A stretch of 64,000 nucleotides of DNA from Termitomyces sp. T153 (lineage: Eukaryota > Basidiomycota > Agaricomycetes > Agaricales > Lyophyllaceae), in NCBI GenBank assembly GCA_018296165.2, contig JACKQL020000067.1, positions 62,001-126,000 of the forward strand. Direction: 5' to 3'. The notes beneath the pieces were generated by a model. It was not told where the DNA came from. It ran no database searches and saw nothing but the letters and a program-made list of their open reading frames with translations. Shown one piece after another: positions 1 to 12,700 of this stretch (the stretch's first letter is position 1; each line of letters opens with the position of its first letter). Made by a program: the position numbers and the translations under genes.

Positions 1-249
1 GAGCAGATTGAACGGCGGAGTTTGAACACAACATTAACATTCCCCACGTGATGAATCGATGGACACCTTGTGGCGGTGATGAATTTTAATTCCAAGCCCG
101 AGTCGCAGTTTGATGCCGGTGCTATGGTGGCTTTTCTATCTTCAAGGCGCGTTTTGGCGCGTATCTGATCCACTTTGTTTGCTCGATTCTTGTTGGCGTA
201 CGCCCCCTCTTCAAATTGGGTGGCTCCTCGGCTTTCCTGGCTTTGACTA

Positions 250-3200
250 TTTAAGAGTTAGCTTTTCTCGTGCAGAACTATTTTGCTCAGCAGGCTGAGT
301 CTACCGTCTTCAATATTGTTGGTGCCTCTATATCCATTGGGATTTCAACTCTAGCAATCTACTTTTCTCGCTTGCATTCATGCATGGCAAGGTCATCATG
401 GCACGCTTCGTTCCGGCCCTTTTTCTCGCCGTTATCGATTTTATTTTCAGTATGTCCATTTAATTGATTTTGTGCAACGACAAACGTTTAAACCCGTTTA
501 CACGAACGATCGAGTTTCGCGTGGCTATTGCAAGCTTATCCCTTTTGCTCACTTCAATGAAAGCGCCTTAGGCGAGAGTTGCCGAGGGATTTGATATTCC
601 CTCCACCGCATAATATGGCATCCTCATCTGCGATCAGAGCACTTTATCATCCTGCGCTTGATCTTGGTTGTGCCATTCTTGACTCCATAAGTGTGGTTTA
701 AAAATCACTCTTGCTTGTTTCAAATCAGTCGGTGTTTCCAAAATCTAACGGGTACTAAATCCTAATCGATGCGGAAACTCGTCTTAGCTTGGCCTTGCTT
801 TCTGTACAAGTTGAGCTTAATGCCATCTGTGAAACTGGGAGATTTGGAACAAAGACGTCTGATGGATTCATTGATTCATCCACATTTATATGTTCATTCA
901 TTATTTCTTCGTTGCAGGTAATTCAGAGATCAATCACTTGCCATATAGCAATACTCATTTTGCTATATGCAGACGGTACAGGATGTTCAAAGCGCTCTAG
1001 AAGATGCAGAAGACATCCTCACAAACTACGCTAGCTCATCCGCCCGTCTCTGGTACCTACGTTTTTCTTGGGCATGGTTAGGAATAGCTCCCAATACTAT
1101 ATACTTCTTGCTGAATGTACCATCTCCGAAGATCAAGACATGACGGATAACACCTCACAACAAAGGATACTTCGTGGAATTGCGCTTCCTCCTTTTCTCA
1201 TCTCCGACAAAAGTAGTATCTCAGTCACATGAGCCATGGTATACTTCATGTATACGGCTTGGAACAGTCCTCGAACCCTTTGTACCCGTCTACTGTTATC
1301 TCAGATCACCAGGGTCATAAAACATTCACCTCATTGATGACATGCCTTGAAAATGCTGCCGGTGTCATCCTGAGCATTCCGGCCTTTTTATCACCGGTGT
1401 CCAATGGTATGTCCCTCATGGCGTTAACTCGGGTTTGATCTTCATCAGTCCGGTGCAGGTTATGAATGGTACAAGAGTTTTTACGGTCAATGGATGTTGA
1501 TATCATTTGTGTGGGTTCCTGAGACAGAAACGGGAGCAACCGTCAGCATTCCTATCCATTTGATTTGTTCCACGACGTAATCCTTATTTATAGTGGCGAG
1601 TGGCATATTTACGCCTGGTGAGGGTATGACTTGTTGCATTCATCTCGTTCATGTATCTACATATGTAGTCAGGAACCGTATGAGGGCGATCTATGCTTTT
1701 ATTGTAGGTCGAAGAAACTTGTCTATAACTCCGTTCAAACCGCATTCTAAGCCCATAAAAGGTCGCTCTAATCTGCAAGACTAATGCCTATGCATCAGTT
1801 GTTTTCTACACAGTATGTAGTCGGTTTCTAGCGGCCTTTCACTCCGTTTGCTCATGTGATAGTTCCATTTTGCTGAGCTTCCAATTACATACTTCATTAC
1901 CGAAAACAACAGTTTCTCCTTTGGTGTGGTCATGGTCAGTGGCCCCCATTTGTTCGCCGTGATATCCGGTTTACCCGTCCTACTGCCATCTGCAATTTTT
2001 TCCCCTTATATCAACGATGGATAGCCATGGTCACCCGGGCAGTGAGCTTTAGCTCACATCTCGGCCGCATTCTTCGAATGACGATCCAATAACAGTGCTC
2101 GCCGTTCTTCGCGGTGCCATGATAGTCGCTGGCCTAGTAGCCGCATTACTGATCAACAGTATTCTATTTCGCCATCATTGCCGGGTAAAAGGCTCACGCA
2201 GGAGCGTTTACCAGGTACTATTCTTGAACAGTACATGCGGGACCCTTAGCCTGTTCGGGAAGCTGTACATGAGACTTCGACCGGCAAGTAAAATGTGTAT
2301 TCCCGTATCGAAAAGTATCTTATCTCTATTTCTAGTGATTTGCTAAATTCCCGAACTTCTTCATTTGCAAGATATCAATCCATTCAGTTGGAAATTGAAA
2401 TTCGCAGACTGATTCACCGTGTGTTTGCTTCTCTTCACTGTCGCGCACTTAGCATTCAACCCACGAAGCTGAGGGGGCACAATAGCTGTATCGACCTCGC
2501 TGACATCAAACAGGGATATCGATTTTTCTTGTAACGATGGATGACGAGCTGAGTCTCGTGCCTGTAAGTGGCTATCATTAAAACCAAGTTTATGAACCCT
2601 CCTAAAAAAAGTCCAGAAAGCGATGTGATGTTACCGGCAAACGGTCATAGTAATTGGTTTTGGATTTTCTGGTGTACGAAAGATCCGTGAAAACATTCCC
2701 CGTCAGGAAACCGTAGAAGCACTTATCGCCTGGGAAAGGCGTGAATTGGTGACAATCATCGACTGTCTCTCCATGTACCGGAACATCTAATATTCTTCAT
2801 CAGATATCGAGCATCTTCCTCTCATTCTTTGCGTGTGAACATGCCTTTCAGTCAAGGTAAAGCCTTCCTCAATTGGTGCCATCCACTCGTGAAACTATCA
2901 GTGCTCTTGAGAGGATGGTAGAGGAGCATATTCCAAAGGCTCAGAAACGAAATGCAGAACCTCTCACGCTACCTATAGTCCATGCCTACGCGGAAATAAA
3001 AATTCTAAGGGATTGGGATATCTGTGTGGTATAACAGGTCACTATCTGATAGTGTCGTCATACGAGGGGATGATTGATGGAGCGCTGACCTTTCTTGACT
3101 GAGCTTCGGAGAGATCGAATATGGACAGAGGCTGACTTGCATCTGTAGGCTGCTTGCTAACCCCAAATATTGAGTTTCGTTGCCACACATCTCCGTCATA

Positions 3201-3616
3201 ACGTTACACCGCTACATTACTTATGAGTCACGTCAGTGTCGCCCCAAGTGAGTTACTGCTGCCAGTTCTTTTTCCTCGACATACCTTAGAATGACATTGA
3301 TATCCTGTCTTCAGTGGTGATCCTTTCCCTCATCCTCACAGGTTTGGTCGCTTTGACGATAGCTGGCGTTGTACTTCTTTCGCTATTCAATCGAGGACGC
3401 TACCCATTGAACTCAAGCCACCATCCCTCCCGTAACATGTCCCCCAGTTGGATGATGAGCTCTTCTTCCAGCGACTCTGAGGCACGTTCTGCAATTACCA
3501 TCCAGATATCCCCATCATGTCCAGTATTCTTTGGCGATGCAGAGAAGAAAGGGGGTGTTCAAGTCATGGTTACGCCTCCAACTCCAGCGAAGACAGAGGC
3601 GGCTGTGTCCTCTTGA
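250..3616 (+). CDS. Unresolved intron-rich membrane-protein gene (candidate)
   Basis: I do not recognise this gene and could not fix its exons. Short hydrophobic or charged coding-looking stretches lie in different frames separated by plausible GT-AG junctions: an exon ending at 448 before a GTATGT donor, a segment near 967-1050 reading MQTVQDVQSALEDAEDILTN, a hydrophobic stretch at 2095-2200 (IVAGLVAALLINSI), and a helical piece near 2885-3030. The best-supported part is the last exon, about 3290-3616. It encodes a strong membrane segment (VVILSLILTGLVALTIAGVV) followed by a serine-rich tail of about 75 residues ending at TGA. The simplest reading is a multi-pass membrane protein cut into many small exons. 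A decayed gene is the alternative. Bases 1-250 show nothing I can support. Confidence 0.3.
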
Positions 3617-3915
3617 GAGTAGTGAGCATATGCCTTCCTCAGAATGGGGCTGACAAGTTAACTCATATTCAGTATTTGGATAGTATTCAAAAGATGTGGA
3701 GACAGCAACGATGTACATGATATGCCATAGATATCCGGAATTGTACGAAGAGCCCATGAAGGTGCCTTGGCTTATAAAGAATAGACTGAACGGCAGGACG
3801 AGCGCCATGATACACGTAAAATAGCAGTAGTGAAAGCGAGATATGCAATAGTCATGATAGGATGGAATTATGTCAGAAGATTCCACAGCATGAAGAATTG
3901 ATTAATGATTGAAGG
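3617..3915. other. Spacer between convergent genes
   Basis: About 300 bases between the serine-rich tail exon on the plus strand and the stop of the next minus-strand gene. Open frames on the minus strand are short and hydrophobic but have no recognisable product. It probably holds the two 3' untranslated regions. Confidence 0.4.
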
Positions 3916-5061
3916 TCAAAACCTATCAACGTCAAAAGAAAGGGGGTCAAAGTGAAGGGAGTCGAGCTTCAATTCGAAGCTAATATCTCCTTGTGCAGGT
4001 GTAGTGGCACCAGTATAGAAGCCCTTTGGACCAGGAGGCAAGGCATGTCCAGGAGTGAAAGGTGCTGAATCTTCAGTTGGGGTCTCCGGTTCAGAAGATG
4101 ACTCTGTAGAAGGCCCAGACGAGTTGCGGGACCTGGAGACGGGGACGGCATCCGAAGAAAGTTCGTCTGACTGAGAGAAAGAGAAAATGCGGTTGAAGGT
4201 CATCATGGAAAAGTGCCGCCGATTCGAGGTTGAAGGAGTGGGAGAGGGATTTCGAAAATCGAGCGAGGCAGTGCTTGAAAAGGCAAGAGCTGTAGGAGGA
4301 AATGGTCTTGCGTTTGAAAAGGAAACGTTACGGAGCGACGAAGGATATCTTGACCCTTCTAGAGGAAATATTGATGAAACTTCGACCAAGTCGAAGGAAG
4401 ATACGGATGGTGAAGATTGAGGGGTTGTAGGCGGAGAGGATGGTTGGGAGAAAACAGCATAGCTATGACGCGGTGTCTTGTTTCTCACGCCTTCACTGGC
4501 GTCTCCAGCCTTGGATCTCGAGCGGAGTGAACTCTTCCCTGCATTTTTAAGGCTCCTAAACACTCCAGAAGCTCGAGCTTTAAGAGATTTGGAAGTGTAT
4601 GTAGGCGAAGTAGAAGTGCGGAGGTCCCCGGCGTCGGCTGTGTAGCGACCTACTTTGACCACCTCTACGACCTCGGAATCGTTGCCCACATTGGTCTCTG
4701 AATCTAATTCTTCTTCTATCTTCTCGCTATTCATTGCCATAGAGTCGGTGTTCATGAAAACATCCATTATTGACCTGGTTTCGTGATCACCATTTCTCTT
4801 CGGCATGGGAATGCTGTCTAGAAGTGATCGAGGTCCTTTGAGGTCGTAGGGTAGCAAAGACGCATCGAGTTCTTCCCCAAGGATGTCAAGAACATGGTGA
4901 GGAGAATCCGTGTTCAATACGCTTGCCGAGGCACTAGCGTCGAAGTAACACCATGCAGGCGTGTCGTCCTCTTCGGGGGGAACAACGAAGACCTGAGGCA
5001 TTTCAAAGTGTGGTGATGCTTTGGACGCGTATACACCAGTCGAAAGGAGTGTCGACGCCAT
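3916..5061 (-). CDS. Serine-rich protein of unknown function
   Basis: A single open exon of 381 codons if translation starts at the ATG at 5061-5059. An upstream in-frame ATG at 5127 would add 22 residues but would leave only 46 bases to the divergent glucosidase gene, so 5061 is preferred. No catalytic domain is recognisable. The first 130 residues are acidic and partly ordered, with a conserved-looking block (PAWCYFDASASASV, HHVLDILGEELDASLLP). The rest is low-complexity Ser/Pro/Thr with basic patches (KARASGVFRSLKNAGKSSLRSRS), as in disordered regulatory proteins. No intron is needed. Base composition is CpG-normal, as in the neighbouring housekeeping genes. Function unknown. Confidence 0.75.
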   Translation of the reverse strand: MASTLLSTGVYASKASPHFEMPQVFVVPPEEDDTPAWCYFDASASASVLNTDSPHHVLDILGEELDASLLPYDLKGPRSLLDSIPMPKRNGDHETRSIMDVFMNTDSMAMNSEKIEEELDSETNVGNDSEVVEVVKVGRYTADAGDLRTSTSPTYTSKSLKARASGVFRSLKNAGKSSLRSRSKAGDASEGVRNKTPRHSYAVFSQPSSPPTTPQSSPSVSSFDLVEVSSIFPLEGSRYPSSLRNVSFSNARPFPPTALAFSSTASLDFRNPSPTPSTSNRRHFSMMTFNRIFSFSQSDELSSDAVPVSRSRNSSGPSTESSSEPETPTEDSAPFTPGHALPPGPKGFYTGATTPAQGDISFELKLDSLHFDPLSFDVDRF

Positions 5062-5173
5062 GGCTGGCCGGCAGGGAGCAAATTGAACGAAAGTGTGGTC
5101 AGTCACGTGCTCGCGCCACGATGTCATCGCCGATCACGCGCACGCTGTACCCCTCAATTACTTGGAAACGGCC
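5062..5173. promoter_or_regulatory. Shared intergenic promoter region
   Basis: The 112 bases between the divergent start codons of the serine-rich gene (minus) and glucosidase I (plus) must contain both core promoters and leaders. No TATA box is obvious. The tight head-to-head spacing is the only evidence. Confidence 0.45.
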
Positions 5174-8100
5174 ATGAAGCTCCCGTCGCAGCTCCTGCTG
5201 TTCGGTCTTGTACGGTTCGCGTTCTCTGCTGAAAGTGACGAATCCCTTCTGTGGGGTCCCTACAGGCCCAACCTTTACTTTGGTCTTCGTCCGCGTATAC
5301 CGAATTCTCTCATGACTGGACTTATGTGGTTCGGTACCCATGACTATCAGTCCATAAGTCGTGAGATTTATAATTCCAAGGGGCTCTTGCAGCTTGTGAT
5401 ATGGGTCATCTGTAGGGACGCGACATACGTGTGAACAGGGCGACAAACTCGACAGCTATACGTGGACAGAATACGATGCACATCAAGGTGGTGTGCAAGT
5501 CATACAGGATAGCGCCAATAATGTCAAGATAATTACCGAGTTTCTCAAGGTGCCGGGCGGAGATCATGGGGGGAGTTGGGCTGCTCGGGTGAAAGGGGAG
5601 CCCATCAAGTCTGGTACGTCGCTCAAGCACTTGCAGAGCGTGCGGTATTTCCCTCAGGTCATTCTAAGATGTTCCATCTCGTATTTCTACTATCTTCTAC
5701 TTCGGTCTCGAAGGTCTTGGGGGATTAGAAATGGAGACGGATGAGGACGAAAATGTACGTGTATTGCCTTTTATAATTACAGCGTGTATTCATCCTCTGA
5801 AGGGTGTTCAAGGTGACTTCAAACTCTCCGGATCAACTCCAGAACTGGACGACTTTGTAGTTCGTGTCGTTGATGGTACTTTGATCGTTTTCGGCGATAC
5901 ACCCCAATTAACCACGTCATAGGCCCCAATAACACGGCGTTCAAAAGTGGTCCCCATGCAAATGACTTCCAAGAACGTATTGGCAAAACCCACTTCATTG
6001 GCCAGCCCATTGCGCCCGGTGGAATCTGGCAGGCCAAAGGTAACTCACAATGTTCTTGCATTGACATCCGACAATCTGATCAGTCACTCATAGATTCTAT
6101 TCTGAATGCTCTTATAATTAGGGCTCGCGAAGTTCTCGGTTCCTATCAGGATCCTGAAGCTGGCCTGCCTGATCCTTCGTATGTTCTTCAGCTTCCAGAT
6201 GAGACTTACAGTGGTAGCAATCTTTTTGCTGTCCAAAAATTATTCGATGGACCATTTCAATTTGATGTGTTCTTTGAAAGCGGAAGCTCCAAACAAAAAC
6301 TGAGCTGTGAATTTGTCCCTCGAATTTTGTTACCTGCCCAGTTCTAACCATAACGTAGCAATAACCCTCGATCAAGGAGTACCGGCATTGGTAAATACCT
6401 ACGGCCAGCGTTTCCGATCGGTCTTCCCTTTTCCACCAGATTATGACAAGGAAAGGGAGCAGTCTCTGGAAGCGTTCTCTAAAGCCATCACCTCTAACCT
6501 TATTGCTGGTGTTGGGTATTTCTATGGAACATCCATCGTAAATCGCAAGTTCTCATTTGAATGGGATGAGGAAGAAGATGCTGCCCAAGGCAATGCTCAA
6601 GAAGAAGAGGGCGACGAAGTCCAACCTGAGGCTCGATTAACTGACCCTAAGGCGCTGTTAACGGCTACGCCAAGCCGCAGTTTTTTCCCACGAGGTTTCT
6701 ACTGGTATATTTCGAATTCATAATGAGTACTGTCTTTGCTCAAGACCCACTCCAGGGATGAAGGCTTCCACTTGCTGCACATAGGCCAATGGGACAACGA
6801 TTTCAGGTCAGCTTGGATGAGCAGTAGTATCCTCATAATCACACGTTATCTATAGCCTGGAGATCCTAAAATCTTGGATTGATTTGATTGATGAAGATGG
6901 ATGGGTGGCCCGAGAGCAGATCCTTGGAGAGGAAGCAAGGAGCAAGGTATCCACCATTCATTGCTTCCCTTGAATTTGATCTCAACGGCCACGCATACTA
7001 GGTTCCCCAAGAGTTTCAAACTCAAGTGCCGAACTATGCCAACCCGCCTACACTTACAATGGCGGTTACGGCCTTCATTACTCGTTTGAAGGCCGTTGCC
7101 ACCTCCAAAGGCCCGTCTGATCAGGACTTAGGACTGGACTTTGGTTTGGGCAGCGAAGCTCAAGTTCCTCTCGTGACTTCTGCACCAGGAAATAAATACC
7201 TAGACTCGCCCGAAGAAGCCCTTTCCTTCTTGAAGTCGATCTACAAACCGTTAAAGCGGCACTATGATTGGTTTCGTCGTACCCAACGCGGGCAAATCAA
7301 GCAGTACGCGCGTAAAGCTAGGTCAAGAATTGAGGGATATCGCTGGCGCGGACGATCGGACCTTCATGTATTGACCAGTGGTATGGATGATTATCCACGT
7401 GGACCTCCACACGCAGGAGAACTACATATAGACCTGATATCTTGGATGGCATTCTTCACTCGGACGATGAAGGAAATAGCCGGATACATTGGGGAAACAG
7501 ATGATGAGATTACCTTCGCTGAAATTGAAACAGCTATCCTCGGCAATATTGATGGTCTGTGGCGTGACTTTTCCGCACCTTGTCTTCCCGACTAACCCGC
7601 TGCAGATTTGCATTGGAACACGGAGAAGAACATGTATTGCGATGTAAATGTTGACGATGAAGGTAAACTGGCCCATGTTCGATTATATTCAATCTCAATT
7701 TCATTTGATACAGATGAATCATACCATGTCTGCCACAAAGGGTATCTGTCATTGTTCCCTTTGTTCCTCTCTCTCCTTCCTCCCACTGCCCCTCAACTTG
7801 GACACATTCTTGACCTTCTCCGAGATCCCGAACAACTCTGGTCCTCTTATGGAATACGAAGTTTATCAGCAGCTCATCCGGAATTTGGTCAAGGCGAAAA
7901 TTATTGGAAAGGTCCAATTTGGGTGCAAATGAACTATCTCATATTGAGAGCCCTACATACAGTAAGGTCCCATGTTTAAATCCACTTAATCTACTTGATG
8001 CCCTTTTAGACGTACGCTGCTCAGCCGGGACCTTATCAAGCTAGGGCGAAAGCAATCTATAGCGAATTGAGAAAAAACATTGTTGATAATATTTTCAAGG

Positions 8101-8380
8101 TAACTCGTGATTAAAGCCAGTCCATCCCTTTGACTGAAGGTGTTTGGAAAGGAATATGAACGGACGGGCTACGTCTGGGAGCAATATGATGCTATTACTG
8201 GGCAAGGAAAAAGAAGGCAGGTGTTTCCTAAAGGATGTTCACATCTTATTCTCACTACGTATTTTCCAGTCATCCATTTACTGGATGGACATCGTTGACG
8301 ACTTTGAGTGAGTTGTACCTTTCGCTATTGGTCAAGCCCTAATTTCATAAATCTCGACAGTCCTTTCTGAGCAATACTAA
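5174..8380 (+). CDS. Mannosyl-oligosaccharide glucosidase (glucosidase I, GH63)
   Basis: Removes the outermost glucose from the freshly transferred N-glycan in the ER, the first trimming step and a requirement for calnexin-cycle folding control. Sixteen exons: 5174-5360, 5416-5613, 5669-5754, 5803-5875, 5923-6039, 6094-6306, 6359-6704, 6756-6806, 6856-6946, 7002-7554, 7606-7662, 7714-7961, 8010-8099, 8140-8216, 8270-8307 and 8361-8380. They total 2445 nt and 814 residues, the usual family length. An N-terminal hydrophobic stretch (LLLFGLVRFAFSA) is a signal peptide or anchor. Family motifs in order: SLLWGPYRPN, RHTCEQGD, GLMWFG, GVGYFYG, DEGFH, GWVAREQILG, SGMDDYPRG, ELHIDLISW, VWEQYD and HPFTGWTSL near the C terminus. 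Intron 14 uses a GC donor. The gene matches yeast CWH41 and human MOGS in role. Confidence 0.95.
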
Positions 8381-9542
8381 ATGCGTCGTCGTACTACGAG
8401 CAATATTTACTAAATGTATAGTCGTAGTATGGTAGAGTCGGAACCAAATCCGAGAATCTAGTGGCATTCTTATGAAAGTATTCACAAAGCCGCTAAGAGA
8501 AGTTCGTGTCGAAGTTATGCTCGTGTTCAAACTAAGCTGAGTATGAGATGTTTCAATAGAAGCACTTGGTTCCGAAGGTCCATGTGTGTCTATTGCTTCT
8601 GACAATGGAACACTGTCGCTGCGAAAAATCAACGCGCAACACGGTGTCGTCTCCTGCAGCGCCCAAGAAGGGTTCCCCTCCATGCCAACCTCATCCTCCC
8701 TCCCTGGTAAACGAAAGCTCACTAAATGCGGAGTTCTGTACCGACCGGTACGTGGATTATGAAGTTATCGTAACGCCGGGAAGATGTGGCGTACGGTCAA
8801 AGAGTGACGTGGTGCGAGGAAGGAGCAGATGGTCGAATCTGAAGTCGAAGATGAGACCAAGAGGCAACGGGAGCTGTTGCAATGCCAATGATGGCCCCTG
8901 CGCCCAATCCAGTTATGAACTTGACAAACCAGATTAGTTTTGGACGACTCGAGAGTTGGATAACACAAATTCATCAATGATCAATCAGTGCGCCGGAAAT
9001 GAGAAGATAGGACAGAACACGAGGATCAACTTCCAATAAGCGGGATTAAGAGCGCTCATCACTTTCAGCTGAGCATTGAAATACAGTCGAAATAGAACAG
9101 GCCTGCCCATGCAATGGTAGTGTCCAATGGCATGGATTCGAGTGATTTGTTTCTTGTCACCGGTACAAACGGAATGATCGTACATGAGACTAGCAAACCC
9201 AATGCAACTTGGGGCAGCTGTCCCGTATGTTTGGTCGACAGACAGCGTAGAAGTGGGGGCAAAGACCTCCAATCAATACACCCAAACCTGAAAAACCGCA
9301 GCGGTGATCAGGCTCTTGAGAAGGCCCACGGTAGCGGTCAATGAATCGTTCATACTCCTGATGATTCCAGTCCGGAGTGGACATATCATATGCGAACTGT
9401 GGGTATATGACCTCGCCATTCTGGAAGTACACTGGAACAGATCTGTTGGATGCCGACGTTAAAACGCATGAGATTGGAGAAAGCCAGATGGAAAAGGCGA
9501 GCTTACGCGCCTCGTAAATGCGTAAGCCCTGAGGCCTATGAG
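8350..9542 (-). CDS. Putative multi-pass membrane protein, exons unresolved
   Basis: Minus-strand pieces suggest a gene between the glucosidase and the formin. A first exon could start at the ATG at 9542 (MALIGLRAYAFTRR) before a GTAAGC donor. It would be followed by a segment around 9420-9330 (EVIYPQFAYDMSTPDWNHQE, then FIDRYR). Three hydrophobic stretches follow: about 9320-9270, 9215-9165 (ALGLLVSCTIIPFVPV) and 9130-9075 (IAWAGLFYFDCISM). A further membrane segment at 8935-8850 reads FITGLGAGAIIGIATAPVAS. A polar tail occupies 8720-8350 and overlaps the glucosidase 3' end. The frames do not join under one simple splice model, so the call is tentative. The family is not recognised. Confidence 0.35.
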
Positions 9543-9759
9543 AGCCATAGTGATTAGTCGACGCCGTGAAGCCTCAGCCAAAAAAAAAAAAATACTGTCG
9601 GAGGTGTTGATGGCTGGAGGGATGCTGTCTAAAGAAAAGAAAGATGAGTCTTTATTTCTCTGTATGCGGATTAAGTAGATTCTAAGAATATAACATCGAT
9701 GCAAGTAGTGTGTATAGAGAGCGATAACAGTGATGGATCAATAAAATACAATGTCCTTG

Positions 9760-12700
9760 CTATGGAGTTTCAGAATCTTCGCGGATATCGTGAATCTTCG
9801 TCACCAAAGGAGATCCCGGCAGTTCGCCCCCAATGGAGGCGACATCTGTTCTACGCCTCCTCCGCCGTGGCGTAGCTGATGCTGAAGGAGATAAGGGAGG
9901 TTGAAAACCGCTGGACTGCAACTGTGCAAGCAAATCTCGTGCAGCATCAACTGTTTCATCCCCAGAAGGCGAGGTTTTCTCTAACGCAAGAAGAAGCGGT
10001 GCTGATGGGTGCACGTTGGCAGCTGGCTGTCTGCGTACCGCCCTGCGACTGATAGGATCTCCATTGCGAAGTTTCTCCAACAGCGAGTCGAGGGCATCAG
10101 AAGACTCGTTGGCTATTGCCTCGCTCAGAGCTTTTTCGCGAGCCAACTTCTGCTCTTCGAGAGCCTGTTTGCGTTTTTCAAGTGCAGCTTTCTCTTCCGC
10201 AGCTGTCTGGTTGTCGGACTGACATTTCTGCAAACAACATGAATAATTGGTTGATTCGTCAGATCACTCGTTTTACCTTGTAAGAAGTGACGAAAGTCTT
10301 GAAGATGCCGTAGAAGTCAGATGACGTCATATTCTTTTCATCCTCGCCATAGTAGCTGACAGCATCTGTAAAGGTGGACTCAGCATTATTGACATCATGG
10401 ATGAGGTCTTCCATCTGTGCATTCGCCTTGTTGACAAATGCCCACATCTGTTTGCCGTACTTGTCAGTTTCCAACAGATCTGCAAAATGTTCGACGAGTT
10501 CTTGACGAATACGCGCAAGGCCTTCTCGTAGCTCGGATACTCCTTTACGCAAATCCTGAACATTCACTAGATAGATCGCAACTTAGTCATCTTCACTGCA
10601 TGAAAGCCTAGGCAATCCATCTACCTCGATAAGCCTCAGCTGGCTTTTCCAGTTCATCTAAGAAAGCCGCCATATTCGGGAACTGCTTGGCTACAGTTCG
10701 TTCCAAGAAGTGGAGAAGTGTAGTGTTGTTTACAGACTTTGTATCCACGAGCTGAGGGACCCTCAGCGCTAGTTGAAGTGTTTGTGCACTGAAAACATAC
10801 ATACCTTATTGATGCTACTAATTTTAAAACCGAAAGCTCCTCCTTTTACGCCAGTTCCATTCATGTAATTGCCAATGAGAAGAATTAGCTATAGAGACAT
10901 TTAATGGCACAAAATTATGACAGAGTGTAACGATTAGAATACTCACACTCAAGAGTTCCTTGAAATGTTTTGCTTCGAGCAAAGCGCGACCAGCTTCTGA
11001 CAGTCTTCTCGCTCCCTGTGCTGGATCAGCAGAGTACCTTGTAGGTATGTCAAAAAACAAACCTCATCCAAGAGGGACCATCTTTCATCAAATGCGACCT
11101 TGTAGAGCATGCCCTCGATACGAGGACCCAGGCGGTCAATTTGAATAAGTTGGACCATCAGCCGATCAGAGGGATGTAAACCAGCAAGTTCCTCTGGATC
11201 GGCATTGCGATACACATTAAGCTTCCCAACCTGTTCAATGAGGACAATTAGTAATGACGACATTTCACGGAAATACATGAAGTTGTACTTGTTCCGGAGA
11301 GGGGAGAACAGGTTTCAGCTCGCTCAAGAAAACCTGAGTGCACAACTCTTGATCGAATTGTTCCACTTTGCGAGCAATTTCCTCAGGCTGAAGTTTTCGA
11401 ACGCGTTGTATGAGGATTTCTGATAGGAATGTCAGTAAGTCAATATATGAACAGAATATAAGTTACCTACCAACACGTTTCTTGGTTTGGGAATCCAAAA
11501 CACTCTTGAGTTCTGCACGCTTTTGTCGGGCTGTATCAATGTCAACACCTTACACACATAGGAAATTTCAAAGCAAAGTTACCCAAGAGATTAATGACAA
11601 GCTGCTTAGCTTTGAAATCTTCTTCCATCTCTAACCACACTCCGTCGGATTGCAGCTTCTGGAGCATCTCCTTTTCTTGCTCCGGCTTCTCAGTGTTCCA
11701 AAGCGTCTTTGCAACCTGTTGTTGAGGTAATTTATCCCATTGGAGCTGTTTCATCTTGATGCTTGGCGTAATTGGCATATCTTTCCGTGCAGATATTAAG
11801 TTGATACTAGCGCCCAGAATCAATGAACCTCGCGAGCTATGGTTAGAAATTGGGGTTGAACCAGGAGGTGGAGGTGGCGGTGGCGGGCCTGTACGAGAGG
11901 TAGATAGCACAGTGCTCGAAGGAGTAACGAAGCTGGAAGGCGGCGGCGGGGGAGGTGGTGGTGGTGGTGGTGGCGGCGGCGGGGGAGGACCAATACGATG
12001 TAATGCTCCTGGAGGAGGAGGAGGCGGAGGCGGAGGAGGAGGAGGAGGAGGAGGTGGTGGTGGTGGTGACGGCGGCGGCGGCGCTACCCCATCTAAGGGA
12101 ACTGTAGAGGCAGATTTTGTGATTTGGCTTACTTGACCTTTACCGAGGAGACATTTGTTGAGCGCTGCGGCAGCAGAGCTAACAACGACCCGAGAATTTG
12201 GAGGACTGGAGGACGTAAAAGCTGTATCCTCGGTAAGTGTCGTCGATCCGCTTCGTGTTGACTGGGTATACTCGCTGTCGTCATCGCGATCCACTGGCGA
12301 ACACGAGCGACTTGATTCGCTAAGTTCGATAATGTCTTCCGGTGGTGAAAGGAGGTTAGTAGATTTAAACGGTATATCCGAAAGCGGCGGTCGATCAGCG
12401 CGCCGTGGGGAGCTTCGTACACTCTTGGAGCTTGGTATTGATCCATTGGATAGGTTATACTGACAAAGGTATAAGGTGGATCATTGTTCGCGGGGGAATG
12501 ACGCACCAGGTTGGCACCAGCTTCTAGCTGCTGCTGTATCTGTTCTTGTGCGTCCGCATCATCAGCATCCATAAACTGTGACACACGCCCATTCTCATCA
12601 ATAATGGCAACTTTGCCCACCACCTTCTTGTTGCCTGCAGTTCGGGAATGCTTCAAATTAGATTTTCCAGGAGTGGCGTCTAAATCCTCTTCCTCCTCCT

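Noticed and set aside
3515..3886. Minus-strand hydrophobic frame between the first two genes
   Set aside because: Overlaps the plus-strand C-terminal exon antisense and has no recognisable domain.
11756..12136. Plus-strand open frame encoding a long polyglycine protein
   Set aside because: It is the antisense shadow of the formin FH1 proline codons (CCN/GGN complement); the minus-strand gene explains it fully.
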